The notes beneath the pieces were generated by a model. It saw only the letters and a program-made list of their open reading frames with translations, made no database searches and was not told where the DNA came from. Positions 47,656 to 58,930 of a stretch of 64,000 bases of DNA are shown here, piece by piece (position 1 is the stretch's first letter; the number at the start of each line of letters is the position of its first letter). The translations under genes were made by a program, and so were the position numbers. This DNA comes from Gymnothorax reevesii (Eukaryota; Chordata; Actinopteri; Anguilliformes; Muraenidae): NCBI GenBank assembly GCA_029721435.1, contig CM056580.1, positions 74,115,367 through 74,179,366 of the forward strand, in the 5' to 3' direction.

Positions 47656-49158
47656 CTGAGTACAAATGAAAACGCACCACTTGAAAAAAGTCAATATTTA
47701 AGTTCAAATTAACTTCAATATAATTTTTATGCAACAACAACACGACTGTGACGTCACCCGACATGCCAGGTGCAAGAAATGCGAGAATTCCAAGTTAACT
47801 GTAAAGCTAGGCAATTTTTTGCAAAAACACATCTTGCACGCACACCACGGGAAAAATGAATTTCACTCTGAATTTGTGCACACATTGCCTTTAAAAGCAT
47901 GTGAATCCGAATAAAATTTCACTTCTTCACTGACACTTGCGAAACGTCGACACTATGCCGCGACTTACAGCCCCTGAACGGGAACGTGCCATAGGCATGC
48001 TTCAAATTGGCGCCAGCACCAGGGAAATTGCGAGACGACTACACTGCGCACACACAACGATCGCAAGACTCCATCAAAGGTTTCTGCAAACTGGGAGCAC
48101 TCGGGACCGTCCTCGACTGGGTCAACAACGTGTGACAACGACACATCAGGACCATCAGATCGTACAGGATCATCTCCGAAACCGAACACTACCAGCGACA
48201 AGAACGGCTGCTCAAGTCCAAGGACGACGTGGATTCATTCACCCCAACACCATACGGACCGTCTGCGAGCTGCAGGCCTGCGTGCACAACGTCCTTATTT
48301 CGGCCCCATATTGACGGATCGTCACCAAAACCAGCGTCTACAGTGGGCAAACAGGCACCAGAATTGGCGACTACGACAATGGCATGGTGTCATCTTTTCT
48401 GGCGAGTCACGATTTCACTTAAGGAACGCAGATGGCCATATACGTGTTTGGCGGAGACGTGGTGAACGTTATAACGCCAATTGTGTCTTTCAAAGGGACC
48501 GTTGGGGTGGTGGCAGCGTTATGGTGTGGGGTGGAATAAGCTACCGTCACAGAACCCCTCTCCATATCTGCAGAGGAAGGGTGAACGGCGTCTACTACCA
48601 GGACCAGGTGCTGCAGAATCATGTTGTGCCATTCTTCAACCAACACCACGATGTCCACACGTTCCAACAGGACAACGCTAGGGCACACACTGCAAGGGTG
48701 TCCATGCAGTACCTTGCACAGCAGAACATCCCCGTGCTTCAGTGGCCAGCTCTGTCACCCGACCTCTCCCCTATCGAGCACTTATGGGATGAAATTGGAC
48801 GACGTCTTTCACGTTGACACCAGATGGACAACATCCGAGAACTTGAGGTTGCCCTTGTTCAGGAGTGAAATGCTATCCCTCAGAACACTATCCAGAGACT
48901 GATCAACTCCATGCAACGACGATGCACCGCATGTGTCAATGCAAATGGCGGTCACACCCGTTATTGACTTTCCTGTTTGACCCCTACATCAGTTAAACCT
49001 CTCTCGCGCATTAACATTATCGTGAATGAAATTGAATGATGTTTACATGTCTTCTTAAATTATTCATTATCTCAAATGCATTGTACGTATATACTTCACA
49101 TATCAATCCGTGGAGCTATTCCAGATTTCGTGAGTGGTGCGTTTTCATTTTTACTCAG
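47656..49158 (+). mobile_element. Tc1/mariner (DD34E) transposon, second copy
   Basis: The left end starts CTGAGTACAAATGAAAACGC and the right end is its inverted copy with one mismatch over 26 bp. TA flanks both sides (47654-47655 and 49159-49160). The 1,503-bp body is organised like the element at 11705-13210 but in the opposite orientation and with different TIRs, so it is a sister family. Confidence 0.93.
47955..48967 (+). pseudogene. Tc1/mariner transposase, frameshifted and active-site mutant
   Basis: The frame starts MPRLTAPERERAIGM and keeps the HTH region (REIARRLHCAHTTIARL). A one-base loss near 48257 shifts it. It continues in the next frame with LQWANRHQNWRLRQW, then the catalytic core. 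The first catalytic Asp is Gly (FSGESRF, GGC at 48401-48403). The second Asp (QQDNARAH) and the Glu (SPIEHLWDE) remain, 34 residues apart. Stops follow at 48815-48817 and 48866-48868 before the natural-looking end at 48965-48967. The protein is dead. It is related to, but distinct from, the transposase at 11902-12915. Confidence 0.92.
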
Positions 49159-49204
49159 TATATAATACAAGAATTAGTACAACCCCAAGTTAGAGCAGGT
49201 TCTA

Positions 49205-49616
49205 TTTCTTGAGGAAGCTTAGGTCTTTTAATGTGAGTACTAAGATGTTGCAAATGTTTTATCAGTCTGTGGTGGCAAGTGCAATTTTCATTGTTGTTAT
49301 CAGTTGGGGTAGCAGTATCGGGGCCAGTGACTTGAACAGACTAAACAAGCTGATTAGGAGGGCAGGCTCTGTGCTGGGGACTACTCTGGAACCCCTGGAA
49401 TTGGTGGTGGAGAGGAGAATGTTACAGAAACTGTTACATATTATGGACAATACATCACATCCCCTACACAGTATACTGGCAAAGCAACAAACTTTTTTCA
49501 GTTGGAGGCTTCACCAACTCAGGTGTAGTAAGGACAGATATAAAAGGATTTTCTTACCCAATAGCACTTATAATGACTCTCCTCTGAGCAGAGAGAGAAG
49601 AATAATATTTTTATAA
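49205..49616 (+). pseudogene. Non-LTR retrotransposon RT, C-terminal fragment
   Basis: The frame MRKLRSFNVSTKMLQMFYQS...WGSSIGASDLNRLNKLIRRAGS is the region after the RT domain of Rex1/jockey-like fish LINEs. It includes ERRMLQKLLHIMDNTSHPLH and a closing NSTYND. It is uninterrupted for 135 codons, but the endonuclease and catalytic RT parts are absent. This is a 5'-truncated LINE copy. The exact clade is uncertain. Confidence 0.75.
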
Positions 49617-49637
49617 TTTTCTAATCATTTCTGTACT

Positions 49638-50754
49638 GGGTCATTCCAAATTAAATCACCCAAGCTCCCATCTTGATGGTCTCAGAAATGCTTCATTTGG
49701 TAATATTTTGTTGCCTGTGATGAGAAAATTAAATTGCAGGTGGTTTCAAGTTGATATCTCGTTCCGTTCTCATTTTATGGGCCCCCGCAAAAGGGGGCGT
49801 GGCCCACGTTAACCCTCTGGTCACAGTTTCTGACCATTTTCAAAGGGTTATAACCAATGAACTAATAAGGATACAAATTTCATTCTTTCAGGATATGTTT
49901 ATTCTGTTTAATAGTCTTCAACAGACCTTTTAATATAGTGATTAATCCTTTGAGTGCTTTGCAATTAACCCCTAAACATTGAAATTTGGTGCCAAACATG
50001 TCGATTTCAAATGAAATATTATGCAAGTATCCTTAGAATGTCCCCTTTGCCATTTACATTGTTGATAGTATACCTGACGGAGTTTCAAATGAAGGTAAAG
50101 ACATCTTTCTATCTTCATCCAATTTGGAGAAACATTAACCCCTTTTCAGCTAATTACTGAAACAGTGCACTTTTTGACCCTCATTTTGACCACATGGGCC
50201 TGTTTTGATTTTCAAAAAGTTGGCCTCAAATGAAAGCTTATTCAAAGAACTTCAAAATGCAACACAATCAAACTTGGAACAAATACTCCTACTTGGAAAA
50301 ATAAGACCCCCTTTAAGGGCTATTTGCGCATGCTAGGTCTATGCTAGGGTTTATATTGGGGTTGCTTTGGGGACCTAAACATGGAACTACCTGAACAAAA
50401 GGCACTTTTGGTGTCCTCATAGCTCCACAACTAAGAAAGAAAAAGTAAAATGGACTGCATTTTCTGATTACGCAGTATAACATTAGCTTAGAAGCAAAAT
50501 TTCAAAGTTATAGGTGAAATAATAAAAAAGTTATGCCATGTTAAATACAAGAAAAATGTCAATTAACAGAAAAACTGACGGACAGTACCCGTAGACAATA
50601 CTTCACCAAAAATTCATTTTTGGACCGAATGAGCTGAAATTTCAGATTTGTTCATCACTAATACATATTTATCTAATGTGAAAATATGGTAGCAATCTAT
50701 GACTACATGGTGACAAAAGTTTTGTATATCTGATGATGTGACATGGAATGACCC
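49638..50754. mobile_element. TIR element of 1.1 kb, unassigned
   Basis: It starts GGGTCATTCCAAATTAAATC and ends GACATGGAATGACCC, forming an imperfect terminal inverted repeat. No transposase is present. The right ~430 bp is the inverted partner of 44971-45390. No convincing target duplication was seen. Confidence 0.6.
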
Positions 50755-52589
50755 ATGAAGTTTTGTGAGACGGACTATTTTGCAGACAATGTACCTTTAA
50801 AGAGATCGACGGGAGAGCACCTTCTTGCTCCCGTTTGGCTTTTAGTAAAACCAGTTTTGCCATGTGGTTGGGGGTGAAAAAAAAAAACATAAAGATGACT
50901 AAGATGAAGAGTCGGAAGAAGATGAGAAGGGGGGAAAAAACAAAAAGCAAGGGTTTTTAAAACTCTTTTCTTTCAATTGACAGTCAATGTACCATGTCCT
51001 ACTCAGGGAGTGGAAGTGCAGGTGACACAATAGCCTCAAAAGTAGCAACAGCACTAACCGTCAGCTGTGCCCATCAAACAAAAACCCTTATCTGATAGTA
51101 CTGTTTTTTTGGCCATGTTGTCTGTGACTCAGAGTGATACAGCCAGATTCCTAATCCCGTCAAAACAGATGCTATCGTCGCCTCCTTATCTCATTACCCG
51201 TGCGTTCTTACATGGCCAGTTTGAACCTCACTGCTGTAATGTAGATCTTTGTAGATGTAGATGTTTTTTCCCACTGAAAATTAAATGGCTCCATAACAAT
51301 ATATTTAATGTCTACCCTCGAGCTGCAAATTGTCGAACAACTCAGATTTGAGAAGAAAAACCTTATGGTTGTTTGTTGCGGATTTCAGTTGGATTTCCAT
51401 TGTGTGTTCCAGCCCTCATGCTGTTCAAACATTAACTTTCCTAGGAATCCCCATGACTGCTTTTCTGTTTCGCACAAGTCTTCCGTCGTCGTTAAAATAA
51501 TCCTGGCTATCAGGAGGGGTTTACTGGGGATGAATTTAAAAATCAAACTCATGAGGCAATGAATCTGGCAATGCTGTGTTTAGGTTTTTGCTTGGAGTCC
51601 ATTTGGAATGCGGATTTACCTCAGTCATTTGACATTGGTATTTCTAGTTGTTTAGTAAAAATGTGCTCTCACCTGGTTTGTAGATGTCCCTGGGAACTTA
51701 AATCATCAATTCACTGCTATGATTTTGGACACTGGGGGTGTTGTTGTATCAGAGTATGACAATATTACTTCTTTTCCCTAGACTTACAAGTCTAAATATT
51801 TTCCTTTCCCAGCTGCTGGATTTAAATTTAGTGTGAACTTTTCATCCCAAGATGATGCCATGTCATACTTGAGTAATCCACCCAATTTCATTGGTTGGGA
51901 GCTCAACTTATCGAAGGGTAAATATAAATTGCCCCTCACTCTGAAATGTTCATTATTGCCATGCTCATAAAATCCGCGTGAAAGCTCAGAGTCTGTTCAG
52001 CTATTTTTGTTATGCATTTTATCATATGTAATTATGTATGTTCTTTTGTATTCAAACTATGTTGAATGCCTAAGAGCAATGTCAATTTTTAAATATTCCA
52101 TTCATTTTAAATATTTAGTCTGTGTTCCCAGGGAATTTAAGTCTCTCTTGAGTGTCTGGCATGAGAGCATTAGATGAACAGATTTTGTGGTTAGGGAACA
52201 CCGTCCTGTGGCCCCACCTTTCTCTCAACACGCGCGCGCACACACACACGCACACACACATTTGCATGTGCTATGTTAAACAGAACCGGTCAGAGTGGCC
52301 TCCTAGTCTACATTGCAGTGTGGTGGTGGAATTCCTCTCGATCCCTATCTAGCGTGGCTGAATGATGCATGAGAGCATTGTTGTGTGCCCTGGGTGCATT
52401 CAGCCAGCACTCTGATTGTTACATTGCAAAACTCACTGGTCCGGTGGCTCAGAATTGATTCTTGAGAGCAAGTTTCTTGCAGTGAAGTCAAGCATGTTTC
52501 TCTGACATATCTTACACGGTGGAATTATTCTCTGCGGTGCGCTCTGTAGATGGTTAGTGTCTGCACAATCTGCAGTCATTGTCATGAGT
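50755..52589. other. Unassigned AT-rich region
   Basis: No gene is recognised. The only simple feature is a short CA/CG-rich run near 52231-52260. Frames such as 51067-51351 have no domain resemblance. Confidence 0.5.
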
Positions 52590-52916
52590 ACCATACGCCG
52601 CACATTAAAGCAACAAGGGCTTTATGGGTGAAGGCCAAGGAGGACCCCACTGCTGAGAAAAACATAAAAAGGAACAATTAATCTTTGCGAAAGAACACCA
52701 GGACAAACCACAATCATTCTGGGCAAATGTTCTGTGAACAGACAAAACAGAAATGGGCAATGCACACCAGCGATTTGTTTATTGACGATGAAGTGAAGCT
52801 CAAGGAAAAGAGCAGCCTACCTACAGTCAAGCATGGTGGAGCATTCATAATGTTGTGGGGCTGCTTTGCTATCTCTGATACTGGAGACCTTAACCGCTTC
52901 GAAGGGATCATGAAGT
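52590..52916 (+). pseudogene. Tc1 transposase relic, 5' part (split by LINE)
   Basis: It contains pieces of a Tc1 transposase, including [20 protein letters not shown] sequence and [19 protein letters not shown] (near 52815-52872). The relic breaks at 52916, where the L2-like LINE begins, and resumes at 55933. Frameshifts make it non-functional. Confidence 0.75.
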
Positions 52917-55900
52917 GAAAACGTGGGGTGGATCACAGCCTACTCCGGCCCCTACAGAGACGGTCCACCACTACCACTCCAGCACCAACCGTCAAAATTG
53001 AATTTTTAAATGCACAACCCCTCAATAACAAGGCATCTTTCATCCATGATCATATTATCAACAAGGAGATTGACTTCATATGCCTTGTTGAGACCTGGCA
53101 ACAACCAGAGGTCTACTCTGGTCTTAAAGAAGCCTGTCCCCTGGGCTACAGCTACCTAAACAAAGCCCGCACCACTGGCCGCGGTGGTGGCCTTGCTGTT
53201 GTACACCGGGGACACTTTGATTTATCCCCTCTGTCCCTGCCTGTCTATACCTCTTTTGAATACCTTGCATTCAAATGCAAACTCCCACTTTCTACTATAG
53301 TTCTCCTGATTTACCGGCCCCCCAAACCAAACCCAGCCTTCATCCCTGAGATACACGACCTCCTCACAACACTCTGCACAACCCAAGGTAATGTCATTAT
53401 ACTCAGTGATTTTAACATTCATGTAAATACTCCCTCCTCCCACTCTGTAGCTGAATTCCTCCATCTTCTTGACAACCTCAACCTCACTCAACATGTCAAT
53501 GTCCCAACACACACCGGGGGCCACACTCTTGATCTACTCATCACAAACTCCGCCCCCATCAGCAATCTCTCGGTGTACGATTTGGGAGTGTCTGACCATA
53601 AGGCCATCTTGATGGAGTTATTTACTCTGTCCCTCCTCAATAAGCCCATCAGACAAATCACTTTTAGGAACCTTAAAAACATCAACCCAGACATCTTGAC
53701 CATCGATCTCCACCATCTCTCCGCTGCCAATTTCTCATCAGTCACTGAATCTGTGGATTTCTACAATTCTTCATTGAAGACCCTCCTGGACCACCATGCC
53801 CCAGTCAAGACCAGAACCGTCACCTTCACGTGCTCAGCCCCCTGGTACACCAGTGAGTTGCGGCAACTGAAAAGAGAGGGGCGTGTCCTTCAACGGGGTT
53901 TGAAGGACACAGGACTTGCTGTACACAAACTAGCCTACCAGGAACATCAGAAGGCCTACAGCAAGTCCCTCAGTGACACACGGTCCCGGTTCTACTCTCA
54001 CATTATCAACAATAGCCCTGGTAACTCCAAGCAGCTTTTTTCCACCATGAATCATCTCCTCAAACCTCGGACCCTTCTAAACTCAGACAACACTCAAGAG
54101 CGGTGTAACAGTTTCATCTCTTTCTTCAGAACGAAAGTTGACAACATCCACTCCATTCTCTCCAGCCCCTCTGCTCCCCCTGCACCTCCACTCCCAACTG
54201 TTGACCCTCAGTCCAAGACTATTCAGCCCCTCTGCTGTTTCACGGACATCACTCAGCGAGAAGTTGAGGAAATCTTGAGGAAGATGAAACCATCCACTTG
54301 TGCCCTGGACCCGTTTCCCTCAGCCCTGATAAAAAACTACTTCTCTGCAATAAGTCCTTTGATCACCAAAATCATTAACCACTCCCTCCGGGCCGGATAT
54401 GTCCCTACTGCCCTGAAAACTGCAGTCATCAAGCCACTTCTCAAAAAGCCCAGCCTTCACCCCGAAGTATACGCTAACTACCATCCCATCTCCAACCTTC
54501 CTTTCCTCTCAAAGGTGTTGGAAAAGGTAGTTTTTGCCCAACTTCACAATCATCTCAAGTCAAACAGTCTATATGAGAAGTTCCAGTCTGGTTTTCGCTC
54601 TGGCCACAGCACGGAAACTGCTCTGGTCAGGGTCACTAATGACCTGCTGATGACGGCTGATGCTGGCTCACCATCTCTTCTCATCCTTCTTGACCTCACT
54701 GCAGCTTTTGACACTGTAGACCACCACATCCTTCTACACCGTCTCCACTCCTCCATCAAACTCTCTGACTCTACCCTGGCCTGGTTCACATTCTACCTCA
54801 AAGACAGAACGGAGTATGTGTCCCTCAAGGATCGGTCCTTGGCCCCACCCTCTTCACTTTATACATGCTCCCCCTTGGTCATGTCATCAGCGGCATTGAA
54901 TATCATTCCATTGCTACGCTGATGACACCAACTCTACATTAAAACCAATCCAACCCCCTCTGCAGCCCTGCCCTCTTCCACACTCTCCACCTGCCTGGAG
55001 GAGATAAAGGCGTGGATGACGACTGACTTCCTGCAACTAAACAGCACAACAACAGAAGCCATTCTTGTTGGCATCCCACACCAGACCTGGTCATCCACCA
55101 TGAACAGCATCACCTTCGCCAGTCACAACATCCACCTTTCATCTTTAGTCACTAACCTCGGTGTCAGAATTGACCCTAACCTGACCTTTGAGACTCACAT
55201 TAAACACTTATGTAAGACCTCTTTCTTCCACCTCAGGAACATTGCCAAACTCCGCCCTACACTCACCCTGTCAGATGCAGAAAAGCTTGTCCACGCCTTT
55301 GTCTTCTCCGGGCTGGACTATTGCAACACACTCCTCATCAGGATCCCCACTAAGAACATCCAGCATCCATTCAGAACAGTGCTGCCAGGAATCTGATGAG
55401 GAAGCGAAAGCATGATCACATCACACCCCTCCTCAAATCCCTCCACTGGCTTCCTGTCCAGTACAGGATCGAATTTAAAATCTCTCTGCTGTCCTACCAG
55501 TGCCTCTATGGCACTGCCCCCCTTTACCTCAAAGAACTGCTCTCCCCCCATTCCTCCCCACGCCATCTCTGCTCTGGACAGGCTAACCTCCTCCAGCCTT
55601 CGAGGACAAGGCTCAGAACTATGGGTGACCGCGCTTTCAGCTCAGCCACTCCCAGTCTGTGGAATGCTCTCCCTGACCATCTAAGGGCACCACAGACTGT
55701 GGATGCTTTTAAAAAAGGCTTGAAAACTCATCTTTTTAGAAAAGCCTTCGATTGACTGTTTTTAACTATTGCCTCTCTGTTCTTTTTTTAATGTAGCTTC
55801 TCTCTGTCTTAGTTTCAATGTTGTTTCTTAGATGTTTGCTGTCTGTTTCTACTCTGTAGCACTTTGAGATCATTTATTTGATGTAAAGTGCGTTTACTAA

Positions 55901-55932
55901 TAAAATGTATTATTAGTATTATTTTTATTATT
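52917..55932 (+). mobile_element. L2/CR1-like LINE insertion, 5' truncated
   Basis: A 3.0-kb non-LTR element lies between two copies of ATGAAGT (52910-52916 and 55933-55939), its target duplication. It ends in a TTATTA microsatellite tail after AATAAAATGTATTATTAG, typical of L2-type 3' ends. The interrupted sequence on both sides is a single Tc1 relic that reads on in the expected order. ORF1 is absent and only ORF2 is present. Confidence 0.88.
52928..55755 (+). pseudogene. LINE ORF2 (endonuclease and reverse transcriptase), disrupted
   Basis: The first part (52928-54922, 664 codons) is open. It has an APE-type endonuclease with LVETW, LIYRPP, SDFNIH, HTLDLLIT and VSDHKA, then RT motifs ALDPFPSALIKNYF, ISNLPFLSKVLEKVV, FQSGFRSGHSTETAL and LLDLTAAFDTVDHHIL. 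A deletion after FYLKDRTEYV removes part of the RT and shifts the frame. The catalytic YADD codons (TACGCTGATGAC, 54915-54926) are present but out of this frame. The frame recovers at 55016-55396 (TTDFLQLNS...) and, after another shift near 55360-55390, at 55396-55755, ending HLRAPQTVDAFKKGLKTHLF. The protein would nick DNA and copy its RNA at the target. This copy cannot. Confidence 0.88.
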
Positions 55933-56050
55933 ATGAAGTCAGATGATTACCATGGGGTTTTAGAGCAAAATGTGCCATCCAGTGTAAAAAAACTAGGTCT
56001 AAGATCATGGGTTCTCCAGCACGATATAGACCCACAGCACACAAGAATGG
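55933..56050 (+). pseudogene. Tc1 relic, 3' continuation
   Basis: From ATGAAGTCAGATGATTACC the sequence resumes the Tc1 transposon interrupted at 52916. It codes pieces like LRSWVLQHDIDPQHT, corresponding to the second catalytic Asp region (usually QQDNDPKH). The Asp is retained here. The relic fades after about 56050. Confidence 0.7.
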
Positions 56051-56591
56051 TTGATGATTCAGATGATACAAATTTGGTGCATTTCCAATTAGTTCTGAAA
56101 ATATTCTACATGATGTACTTACATTTCATGGAAGCAAATGATGGTGACCAGAGCTGTAATGGATGTACACTGTATTCATAATTATATTTCATATTTTGAA
56201 GGTCACCACAATAATTTGAATAACTTAAACGGTTATTCATTTCCTCCTGGTTTCCTGGAGCAAAAAAATCAGCTGACACACTAGCAGATTTGAATTGGCC
56301 AGCCATTCCCTTGGTCAAGCTAAGGAAAATGGCCATCATGTGCTACAGAAAGTTGTTGAGCTTTGCAAATGAGGGATTGGATGAAAATACTTACTTCAAC
56401 TACTGGGGCAATAATTATGATGTGTCAGGCATATTATGCCTGTTTTAAAAACCTGCACTGGGAGGAGGATAATCCAAGTAGTAAAGGTAACTCCACTTCC
56501 GGGACATTAATCCTTTAAGATCAGGTAGACATCTGCTTGCTGTTCTGTTTAAGACCTGACACGACCTGAGCATGTTGTAGATGATGCCATA
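56051..56591. other. Unassigned short interval
   Basis: I see no recognisable feature in this interval. Confidence 0.5.
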
Positions 56592-56632
56592 ATTATATCC
56601 CCGAACGCCGAATGGCGGTCCGGGGATATAAT
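56592..56632. repeat. Short hairpin at the edge of a decayed element
   Basis: The arms ATTATATCCCCGAAC and GTCCGGGGATATAAT are inverted with one mismatch around an 11-nt loop. It borders the tandem repeats that follow, so it is probably the terminus of one decayed element. Confidence 0.75.
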
Positions 56633-56660
56633 GTTTTTGGTCCGACTGCCGCCGCACTAC

Positions 56661-57300
56661 GTGTTAACGCGATAACTTCAGTAATATTTCAATTACAAAT
56701 TTCAAATTTGCACATAAGTAAGTATCATAAAGAGGAAGAACTGATTCGATTTTGGACAATTTACGATGTCTAGATTGGCCACCAGGGGCCAAAAACTGAT
56801 TTTGGTGTTAACGTGATAACTGCAGTAATATTTCAATTAGAAATTCCAAGTTTTGCATATAAGTAAGTATCCTAAAGAGGAAGAACTGATTCGATTTTGG
56901 ACAATTTACAATTTCTAGATTGGCCACCAGGGGCCAAAAACTGAAAAAAATCACTTTTTTATCATATCTCTGGAAATATTTGTCCGATTGACCTCAAATC
57001 AACTGCAAATGAAAGGTCATGACCCGTGTTCCACGATGACTTTATACCTGTTTGGGTCAAAATTTTGACACAAGGTGGAGCTTTGTCACATAAAATTCAC
57101 CATTTTTGTTATATCTTTGGAACTATTTCTCCAATTGACATGAAACTATGAACAACTGCTAGGTCATGACCTCACAACGTGTCAAATGATGACATCATAC
57201 CTGTATGATTCAATATTTTGCCACCGGGTGGCACTTTGTGATGGAAAAATTACCATTTTGGCCATATCTTCAGAACCATTTGTCTGATTGACCTGAAATT
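56661..57300. repeat. Tandem duplications, 144-bp pair and ~140-bp imperfect triplet
   Basis: GTGTTAACGCGATAAC at 56661 recurs at 56805, and the two 144-bp units share GAGGAAGAACTGATTCG and CACCAGGGGCCAAAAACTG. Further on, a looser unit recurs three times between about 56955 and 57300 (CATATCTCTGGAAATATTTG, TATATCTTTGGAACTATTTC, CATATCTTCAGAACCATTTG). No coding frame is seen. Confidence 0.8.
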
Positions 57301-57879
57301 AAGTTCAAATGCAAGTCTATTCGAGGTTTATTCAAGGATTGGGGAATTGAAGGATTGGGGGCATTCAGGCATATACCCCCAGCCGTCACCTCCGACGCCA
57401 TAAGCCTAGTTTTCAAGGAACTTGACCAATGAAGTGCACTGTGATTCGCTGATATATAAGTTGGGAAGCCAAATACATTTTGGGATTTGTATTCTGACAT
57501 TTTTTATCCTCTGTGTGGACCACAAAAAAAGCTTCCAATGCTGCTCGTAGGACAGTGACAATGGCTGACGACCTGATCAAGGGGATGGACATTGACTTTG
57601 TGTGACAGTGTTACTATGTTTTGTACACTGCCATTTGTAAACAAATCTTTATTGATTTAAAAAGTTAATTGACAATAGGGCGACAGCAATAATTTAAAAT
57701 GAAAGTCAAGGTTGCAACCCTTCAAATTTTTATTTTATTTAATATTTCTATTTGCTACAGAGGCTGAGAAATAAAGGTTTTAATGAGTTGATAGTCCTAT
57801 ACAGTTTTTCAGAGGACCGTCAGGTTTTAGCCAGTTGCATTCAAGCTATGCCTTAGGGTTTAGCATTCTTTTATTCGAG

Positions 57880-58930
57880 GAAGGTTTAGGTCATAATGGG
57901 TTATATCTTTGGGTCATAGAGTGTTCAGAACTATGATCAAACACCATCTACACTTCTACAACATATTTGGGAGGATTACCAGAAGAAAAGCCTTTTCTAT
58001 TTTCAAAAGGTAAACTCATGTACCCATGCACCTACAGTTTGCCTAACTTGAACTTTCTAAGCCAAGTTCTCACGTCAACTGGGACCAATTTTTTTGTTTC
58101 GCAAAAGTGCCTGAGATGGTTTTCGCATGATAACACAGATATCTATTCCTTGAAGAATCTCATCCCTGCTGTGAAAAATGAGAATGGATCTTTGATGTTG
58201 TGGGGCTGCTTTTCCTCCAAAGACCTAAGTTAGAATTTGAACTTATCACTATTTAGGGTACCATAGATTCTATCAAGTACCAGCAGTTATTAAATGAAAA
58301 CCAATGTTGTCTTCCGACAGGACAACTGTCCAAATCAGGGGGAGGCAACCCTGGACCTGAATGGCCACCAGATGAGCTGTTTATTTTTCTCTCACCACCC
58401 TCACTAGACCCAAGATAACTGTGTAATCTACAGCTTTAATTGACCAGTCAAGTTCAGAGTAGCACCTAGAACCAGCACACCAGAGTTGGCTACGCTTGGT
58501 CTAACGATTGCATCAGGGTGTGCACGAAAATGGTTAACTGACCACAGAATCAACACAGAATGAAGGGTTTTCCATGGCCAACACAGTTTTTGTACCTAAA
58601 AATAATAGGAAACTTATGGGACAAGCTGAAGAGTCGATAAGCGCTGATCAGGGAAGGAGGATCTGGAAAGATTCTGCTTGAAGGAATGGTCTCAGATTCC
58701 TTGCCATGTCTCCCCTAACCTGGCATCCTGGATCCCCTATGGGATCAAATAATTGTGGTCACGTTGTTGAGAAAAATATTTCTTTCATTATGGTAATTAT
58801 TTTATTTGTATTTCAAGGTTATATTTTTGTCAATCGTCAAAATTCAATATCAAGAGGATGAGCAATAATAGCATTAGTTCAGAACCACTTTTGCTGTTAT
58901 TTAGTAAGGATGCCAATATTAGTGGAGGAC
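57880..58930 (+). pseudogene. Degenerate Tc1-like transposon
   Basis: The plus strand has GGLPEEKPFLFSKGKL near 57967-58014, ENGSLMLWGCFSSKDL (58179-58226, a Tc1 core phrase) and NLWDKLKSR near 58612-58640. The right end has GCCAATATTAGTGGAGG, like a fish Tc1 terminus. There are many frameshifts and part of the core is lost. The left end is not determined. Confidence 0.55.
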
